64,000 nt of DNA from Lachnospiraceae bacterium (GCA_022792335.1 JAAWAV010000008.1:62001-126000); one strand, 5' to 3'. Positions 30,181 to 40,623 are shown, counted from the first letter of the stretch. The notes: a model not told the origin generated them from the sequence alone. Numbers and translations: made by a program.

Positions 30181-31448
30181 GGTCTTCCCTGCTTTCCGGC
30201 CAGAAATCCGCTGGCCCATGCCCATTGTAAATTGTAGCCTCCGCAGATACCGTCCACATCCAGAATCTCTCCGGCAAAATAAAGACCGGGAACTGGGATA
30301 GACTCCATGGTGTTCGCCTGTACCTGGCGGGTATCAATCCCTCCGGCTGTCACCTGAGCCTTTGTAAAATCGTTTACTGCTGTGATCTCCAGTGGAAACT
30401 GACAGACCAATTTCGAGAGAATTTGTTTTTTTCGTCTCTCCACACGTCCGGACGGCGCGTGAAGAGGAATCCCAGCTTTTTTTAAGAAAACAGCCACAAG
30501 CTTTTCCGGAAAAAGTCCACAGAGAATCCGGAAACAATCGCCGTCTTTTTCCAAAGCATTAAGAAGAAGTCTTTCTGCCTCTTCGTTTCCGGTCTCTCCA
30601 TATTCCTGGATGTATGTTTCGACTTTTGCCCTATGATATTCCGGGAGAAAGTCCAATTTCGCAAACACGCGTTTCTTTTCTGCAAGGGCTCTGGCAGCAT
30701 GCCGGCTCACCTGAAAGACAGGGATCCCGGAAATCCCGGAATCCGTAAGCTGAATTTCTCCCGTATCCGCCCCCATAAACCATTGTTTCCCATTCTCTTC
30801 CACATACAGGGACACTCGTCCGTCTGTCCGAACCCCAGCTGCCTTCCGAAAAGGAGAAGAGGCGGCCAAAAGCCCTGTAAGAGCCGGAACAGGGGGAATC
30901 AGGCGATGTCCCAGGGAAACTGCCAATGGATAACCGCTCCCGTCAGACCCGGTAAAAGGAGCCGCTTTTCCTCCGCAGGCAAGAACCAGGGCATCGGCGA
31001 AAAAGGACATATCTTCCGTCCGGATTAGAAAGGATTGATCGGCTTTTTTTAAAATTTCCGTCACTTTGCAACCAGTTCGGATCCGAACGCCAAGCCTGGA
31101 AAGTTCTGAAAGAAGCGCCTCCCGGACGGCCGAAGCCTGAGAGGCGCGGGGATAAAGATATCCGTTCCGTTCCTTAAAAAACAATCCGAGCTCCCCGAAA
31201 AAGCGAAGCGTTTCCTTATACCCGAACTGTTTGAGAGCCGGAAGTGGAAAATTCAAATGCTCCGAATGGTAACAGGAAATATCCAGATTTTTATTGGTCA
31301 AATTGCAGCGTCCATTTCCGGTAGAAAGAAGTTTTTTTCCAAGGGTGTCCGTATGTTCCAGAAGCTCGACCCCATCCCCTTCTCTGGCAGAAACAATGGC
31401 CGCCATCATGCCGGCGGCTCCGCCGCCGATAATTATCGTCTGTCTCAT
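30177..31448 (-). CDS. HI0933/BaiN-family FAD-binding oxidoreductase
   Basis: MRQTIIIGGGAAGMMAAIVSARE; TGNGRCNLTN; AGEILDVDGICGGYNLQWAWASG. Start set to ATG 31448. Confidence 0.92.
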   Translation of the reverse strand: MRQTIIIGGGAAGMMAAIVSAREGDGVELLEHTDTLGKKLLSTGNGRCNLTNKNLDISCYHSEHLNFPLPALKQFGYKETLRFFGELGLFFKERNGYLYPRASQASAVREALLSELSRLGVRIRTGCKVTEILKKADQSFLIRTEDMSFFADALVLACGGKAAPFTGSDGSGYPLAVSLGHRLIPPVPALTGLLAASSPFRKAAGVRTDGRVSLYVEENGKQWFMGADTGEIQLTDSGISGIPVFQVSRHAARALAEKKRVFAKLDFLPEYHRAKVETYIQEYGETGNEEAERLLLNALEKDGDCFRILCGLFPEKLVAVFLKKAGIPLHAPSGRVERRKKQILSKLVCQFPLEITAVNDFTKAQVTAGGIDTRQVQANTMESIPVPGLYFAGEILDVDGICGGYNLQWAWASGFLAGKQGRP

Positions 31449-31456
31449 GGGATGCC

Positions 31457-32767
31457 TCACTGATTTTTTAAAGCGGCTTCCTGCAATTCGTCGAACATGG
31501 CCATGCATTCCTCCACAGAAGCTCCATTTAATAACTCCCGTACAATGAGGCAGGTATTTCCCCACTGCTCCACATTCATACTCGCGTTGGAACCCAGGAC
31601 ATATACCCCTTCATTGACCCTATTGTTTAGAGGTTTTAAGGCTTCAATACAGTCCACTTCCACATTTTTGGAAGGAGAAATGACCTTATTTGTTTCGGAA
31701 TATAGTTGCAGCGCTTCATCAGAAAGGATGATTTCCAGAACGTTAAGCGCTTCTTCCAGATGCTCTGCTTCCGCACAGATTCCATAGCCGGTCATGGAAA
31801 TGACGGGCATCTGTCCAAAAGAACTGGGAAATCCGATGACCTGCATATTAAAATCCGGATTTCCATAAGCAGTTTGTGCATTGGCCGCAGACCAGTAGGC
31901 CATAACAATGGGAGTTTTTCCTGCCAGAAAATCAGGGCCTTCGCCTTCGATTGCCTCATAAGTATAAGCAGCTTTGGCGTCAATATAACCTTTGTCTATC
32001 AGTTCTTTTAAATATTCAAAACCAGGACGCATATAGTCGCTGTATTTTGCTGTTCCGTTATTCAGGGCTTCAATCTGCGCTTTTGTATTGCCTCCGTTAT
32101 AAAGTTCGGCATAAGCCTGGGCAAAAACAAAATTTTCCAGCCACCAGCGGTTGGCGCCGATGGGAGTTTCTATTCCGTTTTCCTTAAATACCCGACAACA
32201 TTCCATAAATTCTTCCGGAGTATTTGGCAGTTCCAGATGATACTGATCAAACAGGTCCTTATTGACAAACAAACCGTGAGCGACGACCTCCTGAGGGATA
32301 GCGACCAGCTTTCCGTCCACCGTATTGGCTATCTTTACGACCTCTCTTAAGTTGGAGACACAAGGAAGGCCAGATAAATCTGCCAGTTCTCCCTCTGAAC
32401 CGGAAATCTGGATGATATCCGGATTTAACAAATATAGATCATCCATATGGCTGCGCACACGGTCAAGGGCTACATCATCATACGTCTTTTCCTCATAATT
32501 TTCCGCAGTATAAGTCCGATATTCCACCGTCAGCCCAAGACGCTCCTCAGCCATAATCACCGTCTGATCAAAAGCGCTTCTTGCAGCGTTTTTCAAATCC
32601 GGTTTAGACTTTTCCATCGGACCAAAGAGATTGACGACTGTTTTTATCTCTTCTTCATTATCCGCCAGATTATCGGTGGAACTTCTTTTATTTCCACAAC
32701 TGGCAGCAGTCAATAGAATACTCCCCACCAGAAAGAGGGGCAGGAATCGCTTGACAAAAATTTTCAC
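31457..32767 (-). CDS. Extracellular solute-binding lipoprotein (sugar ABC-type SBP)
   Basis: Signal and lipobox LLTAASCG; SBP fold sequence (GIETPIGANRWWLENFVFAQAYAELYNGG, FLAGKTPIVMAYWSAANAQ). Confidence 0.88.
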   Translation of the reverse strand: MKIFVKRFLPLFLVGSILLTAASCGNKRSSTDNLADNEEEIKTVVNLFGPMEKSKPDLKNAARSAFDQTVIMAEERLGLTVEYRTYTAENYEEKTYDDVALDRVRSHMDDLYLLNPDIIQISGSEGELADLSGLPCVSNLREVVKIANTVDGKLVAIPQEVVAHGLFVNKDLFDQYHLELPNTPEEFMECCRVFKENGIETPIGANRWWLENFVFAQAYAELYNGGNTKAQIEALNNGTAKYSDYMRPGFEYLKELIDKGYIDAKAAYTYEAIEGEGPDFLAGKTPIVMAYWSAANAQTAYGNPDFNMQVIGFPSSFGQMPVISMTGYGICAEAEHLEEALNVLEIILSDEALQLYSETNKVISPSKNVEVDCIEALKPLNNRVNEGVYVLGSNASMNVEQWGNTCLIVRELLNGASVEECMAMFDELQEAALKNQ

Positions 32768-32770
32768 ACC

Positions 32771-35401
32771 TTAATTCCTCCTTTTGGAAAATTGATTTAC
32801 CGCGATTCTTAAAAGTTCCATATCGATGGGCTTTGCAACATGGGCGTCCATACCGGCGTCTATCGCCTCCTTCACATCTTCAGAAAACGCATTTGCCGTC
32901 ATGGCAATAATCGGTATGGTTTTTGCATCTTCCCTTTCCAGAGCACGGATGGCCTTCGTCGCTTCATAACCATTCATGACAGGCATCTGAACATCCATCA
33001 AAATTGCGTCGAATCGTCCCGGTTCTGTATCCCGGAATCGCTCCAGTGCCATCTGACCATTTTCTACAAGCTCACAGGTAGCACCATCCATATCCAAAAA
33101 TTCCTGAACAATCTCCGCATTGATTTCATTATCTTCCGCCACAAGGAAGTGATGTCCTTCCAGACTGTCATGTCCCTCTGTGGCAAATTCTTCTGAAGAA
33201 GACGGAGACTTCAAAGTTTCTATATGGCGGCGCGATGCGGTCATTTCCATCTCTAAAAGTAACTCCCGGAAAGCAGACACAAAGAAAGGCTTTGTCAGAT
33301 GCCCGTCGACTCTCGCGCCGGTCGCCTCGTTTTCGATTTCATCCCAGTCATAGGAGGTCAGGAAAAAGACGGGAACAAAGTCCGGCAGGATTTTTCGAAG
33401 TTCTTTTGCCGTTTCGAGACCGCTCATATGCTGCGGCATCTGCCAATCCAGTAAAATGACGTCGTAATGGCCGCCTTGCCCGTAACATTCCTGTACTTTG
33501 CGGATTCCCTCTTCTCCACTGAAAGCGACATCCACCTGAACTCCGGAATCTTCCATTAACATCCGGATATTCTGGCAAATCTCCTCGTCATCGTCCACCG
33601 TCAGGATTCGGGAAATACCATGATGTTCCCAGAACCGCTCTTCTATTTTTTCGTCCGGAATCCGAAGTTCCAGATCAACGGTAAAAATTGTTCCCTTATC
33701 TACTTCACTGGAAACCTGAATGGTTCCACCCATCAACTCGACAATGTTTTTTGTGATAGCCATACCAAGTCCAGTTCCCTGAACCTTGTTGGTGGTACTG
33801 TTCTCCGCTCTGGTAAAAGCGTCAAAAATAACGTTCAGATATTCCGGGGTCATCCCAAAACCGTTATCCTCCACCTCAATCCGGATGTGTTCATACTGGG
33901 GAGAACGCTGTTCCAGACCAATGATACGAAACCAGATGGTCCCGCCTTCTCCCGTATACTTTACAGCATTAGAAAGAAGATTGAGCAGAATTTGATTTAA
34001 TCTGGTTTCGTCTCCAACCAGGAGTTCATGCTTGACTCCGGTCACGATAATCTCAAACTCCTGCCCTTTGGCTTTGGCCGCCGGACGAATGATAGAGTCC
34101 ACAGAGGCAACCACATGATTTAAAGCAAATTCTCCGATGGTAAGCACCACTTTTCCGCTCTCTATCTTAGAAACGTCCAGGACATCATTGATCAGACCCA
34201 GAAGATGCTGCCCGGAAGCTGTAATCTTCTTTGTATAATCCCGAACTCTGGCAGGGCTATCGGCATTCTTTGCAAGCAACGCTGCGAACCCTAAAATAGC
34301 GTTCATCGGAGTCCGGATATCGTGAGACATATTGGCCAAGAAAGTAGTCTTGGAATGGCTGGCAATCTGAGCCGCCTGCAGTGCCTCTGCCAACTGTTTG
34401 TTATGTATCCTCCGTTCTTCTTCTTGTTCTTTTCGTATTTTACTTTTCTGCCGTTCTGTAAGAAAGAAAAGAACAAAGCAGGCCAGAAATGCCACCAGCA
34501 TGGATGCTACGACAATATAAATATTCTGATTTACTGCAGTTCCCTCCCGCTGGATTGCCTCCACAGGCACGTATCCAATCAGATAGATTGCATTTTCTTC
34601 CACCGCCCACATGTAGATCAGAGCTTCCCGCCCCTGAACATTGTGATAAAACATGACATTCTTTCCGGAGTCCAGATTTTCTGCAATCATATCTCGGACA
34701 GGTTTTTCGATAATGTTGTTGGCGCGGCAAAAATCCTCCAGATTCAAATGGCCTGCGTCCCGCTCTCCCATTCCTTTCGGCTTTAACACAAGCCGTTCGC
34801 TGGTGGTATCCATCAGATAAAGCGTCGCATTGGTGTTATAAAAATTATCAGGAAGCGCATCATCCAGAATGTCATAGACATATTCCACATAAAGCGTCGC
34901 GATTTCCTGTTCGTCTCTTAAAACCGGACAGGAGATGGTATAGGCCCAGGTCCCCATACTATTCAGATAAGATCGGGAAATCGGAAGCCCCTCAACCATA
35001 TTTCCTGTGGAAAAATCCAATTCATCCGGTGAAAAGAGATCTCCGGAGTTGGAAACGCCTTCCCGCTCTCCGGTCAATACCAGTGACAGCTTTACCATCA
35101 TACGGCTGCTTTCGTAAGAGTAAAGGTAATTTTCCGGATTCTCAGCACGGGCGAGCTGCTTTGCAATCTCTTTCTGGAAATCCGCTTCCATCTCCAGGAT
35201 CGTCTCAATGGTCCCCTGGATCATCTCCAGACTCTCACTTAAATTTCCAATAGCCGCCTCGGACATTTCCGTCGACACACTCCTGGATACGGAAAACACA
35301 ACGACTGCCAATATAAAAAAAAGAACGATAACAAGAACAATGAAACTTCGTTCCATACCGGTTTTCTTTCTTTTCTCTTCTTTTATGGACATTCTTTTCA
35401 T
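32771..35401 (-). CDS. Hybrid sensor histidine kinase with two receiver domains
   Basis: Extracytoplasmic sensor between TMs; SHDIRTPMNAILGFA H-box; HATPase G boxes; REC1 ILTVDDDEEI...LLDWQMP, REC2 LVAEDNEIN...LMDVQMPVMNG. Confidence 0.94.
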   Translation of the reverse strand: MKRMSIKEEKRKKTGMERSFIVLVIVLFFILAVVVFSVSRSVSTEMSEAAIGNLSESLEMIQGTIETILEMEADFQKEIAKQLARAENPENYLYSYESSRMMVKLSLVLTGEREGVSNSGDLFSPDELDFSTGNMVEGLPISRSYLNSMGTWAYTISCPVLRDEQEIATLYVEYVYDILDDALPDNFYNTNATLYLMDTTSERLVLKPKGMGERDAGHLNLEDFCRANNIIEKPVRDMIAENLDSGKNVMFYHNVQGREALIYMWAVEENAIYLIGYVPVEAIQREGTAVNQNIYIVVASMLVAFLACFVLFFLTERQKSKIRKEQEEERRIHNKQLAEALQAAQIASHSKTTFLANMSHDIRTPMNAILGFAALLAKNADSPARVRDYTKKITASGQHLLGLINDVLDVSKIESGKVVLTIGEFALNHVVASVDSIIRPAAKAKGQEFEIIVTGVKHELLVGDETRLNQILLNLLSNAVKYTGEGGTIWFRIIGLEQRSPQYEHIRIEVEDNGFGMTPEYLNVIFDAFTRAENSTTNKVQGTGLGMAITKNIVELMGGTIQVSSEVDKGTIFTVDLELRIPDEKIEERFWEHHGISRILTVDDDEEICQNIRMLMEDSGVQVDVAFSGEEGIRKVQECYGQGGHYDVILLDWQMPQHMSGLETAKELRKILPDFVPVFFLTSYDWDEIENEATGARVDGHLTKPFFVSAFRELLLEMEMTASRRHIETLKSPSSSEEFATEGHDSLEGHHFLVAEDNEINAEIVQEFLDMDGATCELVENGQMALERFRDTEPGRFDAILMDVQMPVMNGYEATKAIRALEREDAKTIPIIAMTANAFSEDVKEAIDAGMDAHVAKPIDMELLRIAVNQFSKRRN

Positions 35402-35480
35402 ATTTACGCCCCAAAAGGAGCCCGCCTGGTTTTGGCAGACCCCTTTTCCAGATCATTCACTAACAGTTATAGTATAGTAT

Positions 35481-35509
35481 ATTATATACCGATTTATCTG
35501 AATAGTCAA
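35481..35509 (-). promoter_or_regulatory. Strong sigma-A-like promoter for the kinase-SBP operon
   Basis: Minus strand TTGACT-N17-TATAAT, about 80 nt upstream of the kinase ATG. Confidence 0.75.
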
Positions 35510-35540
35510 TTTTTCCAGAACCGTTACCCGATATTTTCCA

Positions 35541-36188
35541 TTAGCTGGTGATGGACTCCAGATAGTCATAAAGTTCTTCGACCCCTTTGATATAATATCC
35601 TGTTTTGAGAACGTCAAGCTCTGTATCCGGGAGTTCATCCTCTGTCAGATAAGTCTCCATATAGACGTCGCTTCTGTCGCTGTAATAAATTTTCAGATAC
35701 CCTTCTTCCAAAAGCAAGAGGAAGCGGTAACTGTCCGGATTCACAGCTTCTCTGGTCCGGATCACCAGGCGGGAGGAAGAAAAAGAAACCAGGCTTTTTC
35801 CGCCGCCCTCTTCCTTTAAGCGTTCGATGAGTCCTTCTCTTGTCAGTCCCATATAGTCCTCTGGGATAGGCAGAATGGTTTCTGTAAGACGGCCGTCCGT
35901 CTCGTTATAGTTCTGGGAAATATACAGCATATCGCTGTTCACAGAAAGCACTTCAGGATTTCCAGCTGCCAAAGCGTTCTCTTCCGGGGATTCCTGCTCC
36001 CCTTCCAGTTCTTTTGTAGCTTCTCCTGATCCCGCGGATAAAAGATTTATTTTTTGCTGGGAGAGTTCCAGCTTCTTTTTCAGTTCCATATTCCGATAGC
36101 TGAAATAATAGACTGTGGAAAACAGGAAAAAGAACAGACAAAAACCGGACAGACAGATCCATAAAGTTTTCTTCATAACAGCAGTCAC
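35541..36188 (-). CDS. Membrane-anchored protein with BofC C-terminal-like region
   Basis: N-terminal TM plus coiled coil; EEGYLKIYYSDRSDVYMETYLTEDELPDTELDVLKTGYYIKGVEELYDYLESITS resembles BofC C-terminal domain. Confidence 0.6.
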   Translation of the reverse strand: MTAVMKKTLWICLSGFCLFFFLFSTVYYFSYRNMELKKKLELSQQKINLLSAGSGEATKELEGEQESPEENALAAGNPEVLSVNSDMLYISQNYNETDGRLTETILPIPEDYMGLTREGLIERLKEEGGGKSLVSFSSSRLVIRTREAVNPDSYRFLLLLEEGYLKIYYSDRSDVYMETYLTEDELPDTELDVLKTGYYIKGVEELYDYLESITS

Positions 36189-36308
36189 CCCGTTTGCTCA
36201 GATTTTTAAAAAAGAATCCCGCCATACAGGATCCTCTTTCTAAGTATGGACGGATAAGAAGAAAACTATACAAAATATACCAGAACCTGTCAGCCGGAAA
36301 GAAGGCGG

Positions 36309-37976
36309 TCATAACAGATGCAATTTCTTTGCGATCCGGGATACCCTCCCTCCCATGGGCATACTACGAAGCTCTTTTTCGCTGACACATCGAAATAGGA
36401 GCAGCAGGACAAAGTACACCATCACCGCCACTAAAACTGCGGCCACGCAAGCGATGGAGTTGCTTTTCGTAAACATATTCAGAAGATAATAGGTGCCATA
36501 AGCGAGCCCCCCCATGATGGCAGAGGCCAAAAAAGGAAGAAGAAAGGTTTTTTTGACTTCCTGGCGGTAATGAAGGTATTTTGTAATGGATACGCTGTTG
36601 AAGATACACATGGTCAGACCGAAAAACAGGTTGGCGATCACCACACCGTAAATCCCCATATCCAGGCCATACAAAAGGACGGCCAGAATACCTACATGGA
36701 GCGCCAGGGAAATCATGGCGTTTATAACCGGTGTTTTCATCCGATTGATGCCCTGTAAGATTCCGTTGGTGATGGTGGACAGGGAGAAAAACACAACGGC
36801 CAGGGAACCTAAGAACAACAAATCCCCGCCAAGTCTGGTATCCTGGCGAAATAACAGACTAACAATGGGGTATCCAAGGACAGTGAGCCCTACTGCTGCC
36901 GGGATAGCCACCAGCATGGAAAAACGGATGGTCATATTGACTTTTCTTAAGATTTCCCCCTTCTTTCCCTCAGCTACTGTCCTGGTAAGGGCCGGAAGCA
37001 TGGAGGAAGCCAGCGCATTGGAAATGGCGATGGGTACATTAATTAACAGGTAATACTGCCCTGAGTAGACCCCCCAGTTGGCCATGTAATAGGCGGATTC
37101 CCCTGTGGATTTCATATAAAAACCGTAAATGCTGTTGTCAATGAGGCTGCTGATGTTGTACACAGTACCGCTGATGATAACGGGAATAATGGTGGCGGTT
37201 AAAACTCTGGCGATATTTCCGTAGGACTCGAGCATTACAGTATTATCCCGCCGCATCTGCCGTCTGAGAACTCTTCGGTACATCAGGAAAATCAGGATAC
37301 AGAACAAAAATGCAATGAGGGCGCCGGCGGCCGTACCGATGGTTCCTCCTGCGGCCCCGTAAGCATTTGCATAGATCTTCGTACCCTTGTCAATATCCCG
37401 ATCCATTCCGATATCAAACAAAAGGAAGGCGGCGACAATGCTGACGCCAGCGTTGACGATCTGCTCCAGTACCTGGGAAACAGCGGTGGGCATCATGGTC
37501 CCAAGCCCCTGAAAATATCCACGGAGAGTGCCGAGGAAGGCCATAACAAAAATTGTTGGAGCCAGCACCTGGATGGCATAGGAAGCGCCAGGCTCGTTCA
37601 AAACTTTGGAAGCAAAAAAGTCAGCCCCGAAAAAGGTCAGCAGACAGGCGATCCCTCCGGAAATCAGGGAGAAAAACAGGGAACTTTTGAAAATCCGATA
37701 GGCATTTTTGTGCTGTTCCAAGGCAACTCTGGCCGACACCATTTTGGAAACGGCCAGAGGCAGACTATAGGAGGACAATAGCAGCATAATGTTATAGATA
37801 TAATATGCCGAAGAATAAATCCCCATGGCAGCGCTGCCAATTTTATTCTGCATGGGAATGCGATATACCATTCCGATGATCCGCACCAGAATCCCGGCAG
37901 CCGCAAGGATGGAACCTTGCACCAGAAAATTATTGGTCTTCTTTTTTTTCTTTGGTCTTTGGTTTTGAGCGCTCAT
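36309..37976 (-). CDS. MATE-like polysaccharide/lipid flippase (SpoVB/MurJ-like)
   Basis: Multi-TM; FLVQGSILAAAGILVRIIGMVYRIPMQNKIG; start set to ATG 37976. Confidence 0.88.
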   Translation of the reverse strand: MSAQNQRPKKKKKTNNFLVQGSILAAAGILVRIIGMVYRIPMQNKIGSAAMGIYSSAYYIYNIMLLLSSYSLPLAVSKMVSARVALEQHKNAYRIFKSSLFFSLISGGIACLLTFFGADFFASKVLNEPGASYAIQVLAPTIFVMAFLGTLRGYFQGLGTMMPTAVSQVLEQIVNAGVSIVAAFLLFDIGMDRDIDKGTKIYANAYGAAGGTIGTAAGALIAFLFCILIFLMYRRVLRRQMRRDNTVMLESYGNIARVLTATIIPVIISGTVYNISSLIDNSIYGFYMKSTGESAYYMANWGVYSGQYYLLINVPIAISNALASSMLPALTRTVAEGKKGEILRKVNMTIRFSMLVAIPAAVGLTVLGYPIVSLLFRQDTRLGGDLLFLGSLAVVFFSLSTITNGILQGINRMKTPVINAMISLALHVGILAVLLYGLDMGIYGVVIANLFFGLTMCIFNSVSITKYLHYRQEVKKTFLLPFLASAIMGGLAYGTYYLLNMFTKSNSIACVAAVLVAVMVYFVLLLLFRCVSEKELRSMPMGGRVSRIAKKLHLL

Positions 37977-37992
37977 AAACTCCTCTTTTCCA

Positions 37993-38496
37993 TTATTCTC
38001 TTGGAATATCCAGAGCTTCCATGAGAAGCCGCTGCCGTTCTTCCATAACTGTCCGCTCCTCCTCCTCCATATGGTCATAACCCATAAGATGAAGCATACT
38101 GTGGGCAGTCAGAAAAGCCAGTTCCCGTTTCAGAGAATGACCGTAGGACGTCGCCTGCTCTTTGATTTTCTCTACGGACAGCACAATATCTCCCAGAAGG
38201 AGCTCTCCTGTCTCCGGATTGAAACAGTCTGAAGCGTCTGCTTCTTCCAAAAAATCAAAATCCGCCGGACGGGCAAAGTCCGTCATGGGAAAAGAAAGAA
38301 CATCTGTGGTCTTATCAATCCCCCGAAACTCCCGGTTGAGCCTCCTTACTTCCTCTTCGGAGGTCAAAGTTACACTGATCTCCGTCTCATAAGGACAGCC
38401 CTCCAAAGTAAGGGCTGTTTCCACCACAGAGGGGATGATCTCTTCATAGGGAATGGAAAGAGGCTCTGTGGCCTCATAAGAAATTTCGCAAGTCAT
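37993..38496 (-). CDS. ybeY: Endoribonuclease/rRNA maturation factor YbeY
   Basis: LNREFRGIDKTTDVLSFP; TAHSMLHLMGYDHMEEEE (HxxxHxxxxxH). Confidence 0.96.
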   Translation of the reverse strand: MTCEISYEATEPLSIPYEEIIPSVVETALTLEGCPYETEISVTLTSEEEVRRLNREFRGIDKTTDVLSFPMTDFARPADFDFLEEADASDCFNPETGELLLGDIVLSVEKIKEQATSYGHSLKRELAFLTAHSMLHLMGYDHMEEEERTVMEERQRLLMEALDIPRE

Positions 38497-38498
38497 GT

Positions 38499-39509
38499 CT
38501 ATCTCTCCCGCGGTTTGCTTCCGCTAAAATCCCGCCGTTTTCCTCCAGGCCGGTTTTTATTCTCATAGGCCTCATAGGCCTGAACGATTTTTTGAACCAG
38601 AGGATGTCGTACGATATCCTTGCTGGAAAGACGGATGAAGGCGATATCTTCAATTTTTTCCAGAACCTTCACCGCCACGTCAAGACCGGAAGGCCCGTCC
38701 CCGGCCAGGTCCCGCTGACTCATATCTCCCGTAATGATGACCTTGGATCCAAAGCCGATTCTGGTCAGAAACATTTTCATCTGAGCGGGCGTCGTATTTT
38801 GGGCTTCATCCAGAATAATATAGGCGTTGTCCAAAGTTCTGCCTCGCATATAGGCCAGAGGAGCCACCTCGATTAACCCCTTTTCTGAATTATGCAGATA
38901 ACTGTCAGCTCCCATAATCTCGTAAAGGGCATCATAAAGAGGCCGCAGATAGGGGTCAATCTTACTCTGTAAGTCCCCTGGCAGAAAGCCCAGCTTCTCC
39001 CCGGCTTCGATGGCCGGCCTTGTCAGAATGATCCGCCCGACCTCATTGTTTTTAAATGCCTGAATCGCCATGGCCATCGCCAGATAGGTTTTGCCAGTCC
39101 CGGCCGGTCCCAGGCCAAATACGATCATCTTCTCCCGGATAGCGTCCACATATTCCTTCTGTCCAAGCGTTTTTGGTTTTACTGGCTTTCCGGAAATCGT
39201 ACGACAGATAAAATCTTCATCAATTTCCAGTATCTTTTCGTCCTTATCCTCAAACACAAGGGCCAGGGCGTAATCCACATTCTGCTCGGTGATCGTATTT
39301 CCCCGTCTGGAAAGACCGATAAGAGTAGTTAGGACCCTCTCTGCTTTCCCGGTCCCCTGCTCCGGCCCAATTACTTTCAAGAGGCCGTCCCTGGACACCA
39401 TGGTGACTTTCAGGGTTTTTTCAATTTTTTTTAAAAAGGAATCAAACTGACCGCAGACATTCCGCTCATGTTCTGCCGGAATGTCAATCATCGTTTCCAC
39501 AATCGCCAT
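38499..39509 (-). CDS. phoH: PhoH-family ATPase
   Basis: IVFGLGPAGTGKTYLAMAMA; EAGEKLGFLPGDLQ; AYIILDEAQNTTPAQMKMFLTRIGFGSK. Confidence 0.94.
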   Translation of the reverse strand: MAIVETMIDIPAEHERNVCGQFDSFLKKIEKTLKVTMVSRDGLLKVIGPEQGTGKAERVLTTLIGLSRRGNTITEQNVDYALALVFEDKDEKILEIDEDFICRTISGKPVKPKTLGQKEYVDAIREKMIVFGLGPAGTGKTYLAMAMAIQAFKNNEVGRIILTRPAIEAGEKLGFLPGDLQSKIDPYLRPLYDALYEIMGADSYLHNSEKGLIEVAPLAYMRGRTLDNAYIILDEAQNTTPAQMKMFLTRIGFGSKVIITGDMSQRDLAGDGPSGLDVAVKVLEKIEDIAFIRLSSKDIVRHPLVQKIVQAYEAYENKNRPGGKRRDFSGSKPRER

Positions 39510-39646
39510 GAATTTTTTGATGTCTCCTTTTGCCTACTGTCTCTTGTCAATCAATGATACTCCTTCCTATTCTAACATTTTTTTCCGTAAATAGAACCCC
39601 TTTTTTGAAATTTTATGCCGACATTCCCTCCAATAAGCAGGTTTTA

Positions 39647-40429
39647 TCAGCCAAGCGCCACATCCAAAGCCATCATCAAGGTAAATCCTGCCGCAAAAGA
39701 CAGGACTGCCCAGTTGGAATGTTTTCCGGCGGACATTTCCGGAATCAGTTCTTCCACGACCACATAGACCATGGCGCCGGCTGCGAAGCTCAATAGATAA
39801 GGCAAAAACGGAACCACCAGATCTGCCGCTAAAATCGTCGCTATTGCGGCAAGGGGTTCTGCGACTCCGGATAGGATCCCATACAGAAAGGCCCTTGGTT
39901 TCTTGACGCCTTCCGCTTTTAAGGGCATGGAGATAATAGCGCCTTCCGGAAAGTTTTGAATGGCGATTCCGATGGAAAGCGCCAGTGCACCCGTCATGGA
40001 AATGACGCCGTCTCCGGACAGCCATCCCGCAAACACAACGCCGACCGCCATTCCCTCCGGGATATTATGAAGTGTAACTGCCAGCACCAGCATGGTCGTC
40101 CGCTTTAACCTTGCATGGGGGCCTTCCGGTTCCTTACTCCCCTGATGCAGATGTGGAGTCAGCTTGTCCAAGAGAAGTAAAAACAGGATGCCAAGCCAGA
40201 AGCCCAAAACAGCCGGGAGAAAGGCCCAATCACCCATGGCATCTGATTGATCCATTGCAGGAATCAACAGACTCCAGACGGAGGCGGCCACCATGACGCC
40301 TGCTGCGAATCCGGCCAGTATCCGCTGAATCTCCGTGTGGAAAGAATTTTTCATAAACAAAACACAGGAAGCGCCCAGAAACGTTCCTAAAAACGGGAGC
40401 AGCACGCCTTGTACGACTTCTAGTCTCAT
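39647..40429 (-). CDS. ZIP-family divalent metal transporter
   Basis: LVLAVTLHNIPEGMAVGVVFAG, IGIAIQNFPEGAIISMPLKAEG. Confidence 0.93.
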   Translation of the reverse strand: MRLEVVQGVLLPFLGTFLGASCVLFMKNSFHTEIQRILAGFAAGVMVAASVWSLLIPAMDQSDAMGDWAFLPAVLGFWLGILFLLLLDKLTPHLHQGSKEPEGPHARLKRTTMLVLAVTLHNIPEGMAVGVVFAGWLSGDGVISMTGALALSIGIAIQNFPEGAIISMPLKAEGVKKPRAFLYGILSGVAEPLAAIATILAADLVVPFLPYLLSFAAGAMVYVVVEELIPEMSAGKHSNWAVLSFAAGFTLMMALDVALG

Positions 40430-40516
40430 AAAAATCCCTCCTGATTTTTTTTATAACAGAAATTGATTTCAACATTTGATAAAACCAATCCTTTTTCCTG
40501 AAATCAAATTTTATAA

Positions 40517-40530
40517 TTAGTTTAAACTAA
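40517..40530. promoter_or_regulatory. Perfect palindrome TTAGTTTAAACTAA; candidate operator of the ZIP transporter
   Basis: 14-bp perfect palindrome just downstream of the putative ZIP -10 region. Confidence 0.6.
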
Positions 40531-40542
40531 CTATCATGAAAC

Positions 40543-40572
40543 AATTTATCACAAATCTGTATTCTCTGTCAA
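40543..40572 (-). promoter_or_regulatory. Candidate ZIP transporter promoter
   Basis: Minus strand TTGACA (40567-40572), N18, TAAATT (40543-40548); alternative TGATAA at N15. Confidence 0.5.
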
Positions 40573-40623
40573 GTGATACTCCTGCAAATCCATAGATTGC
40601 CATGGCTGTGTAGAAACTTTAAA

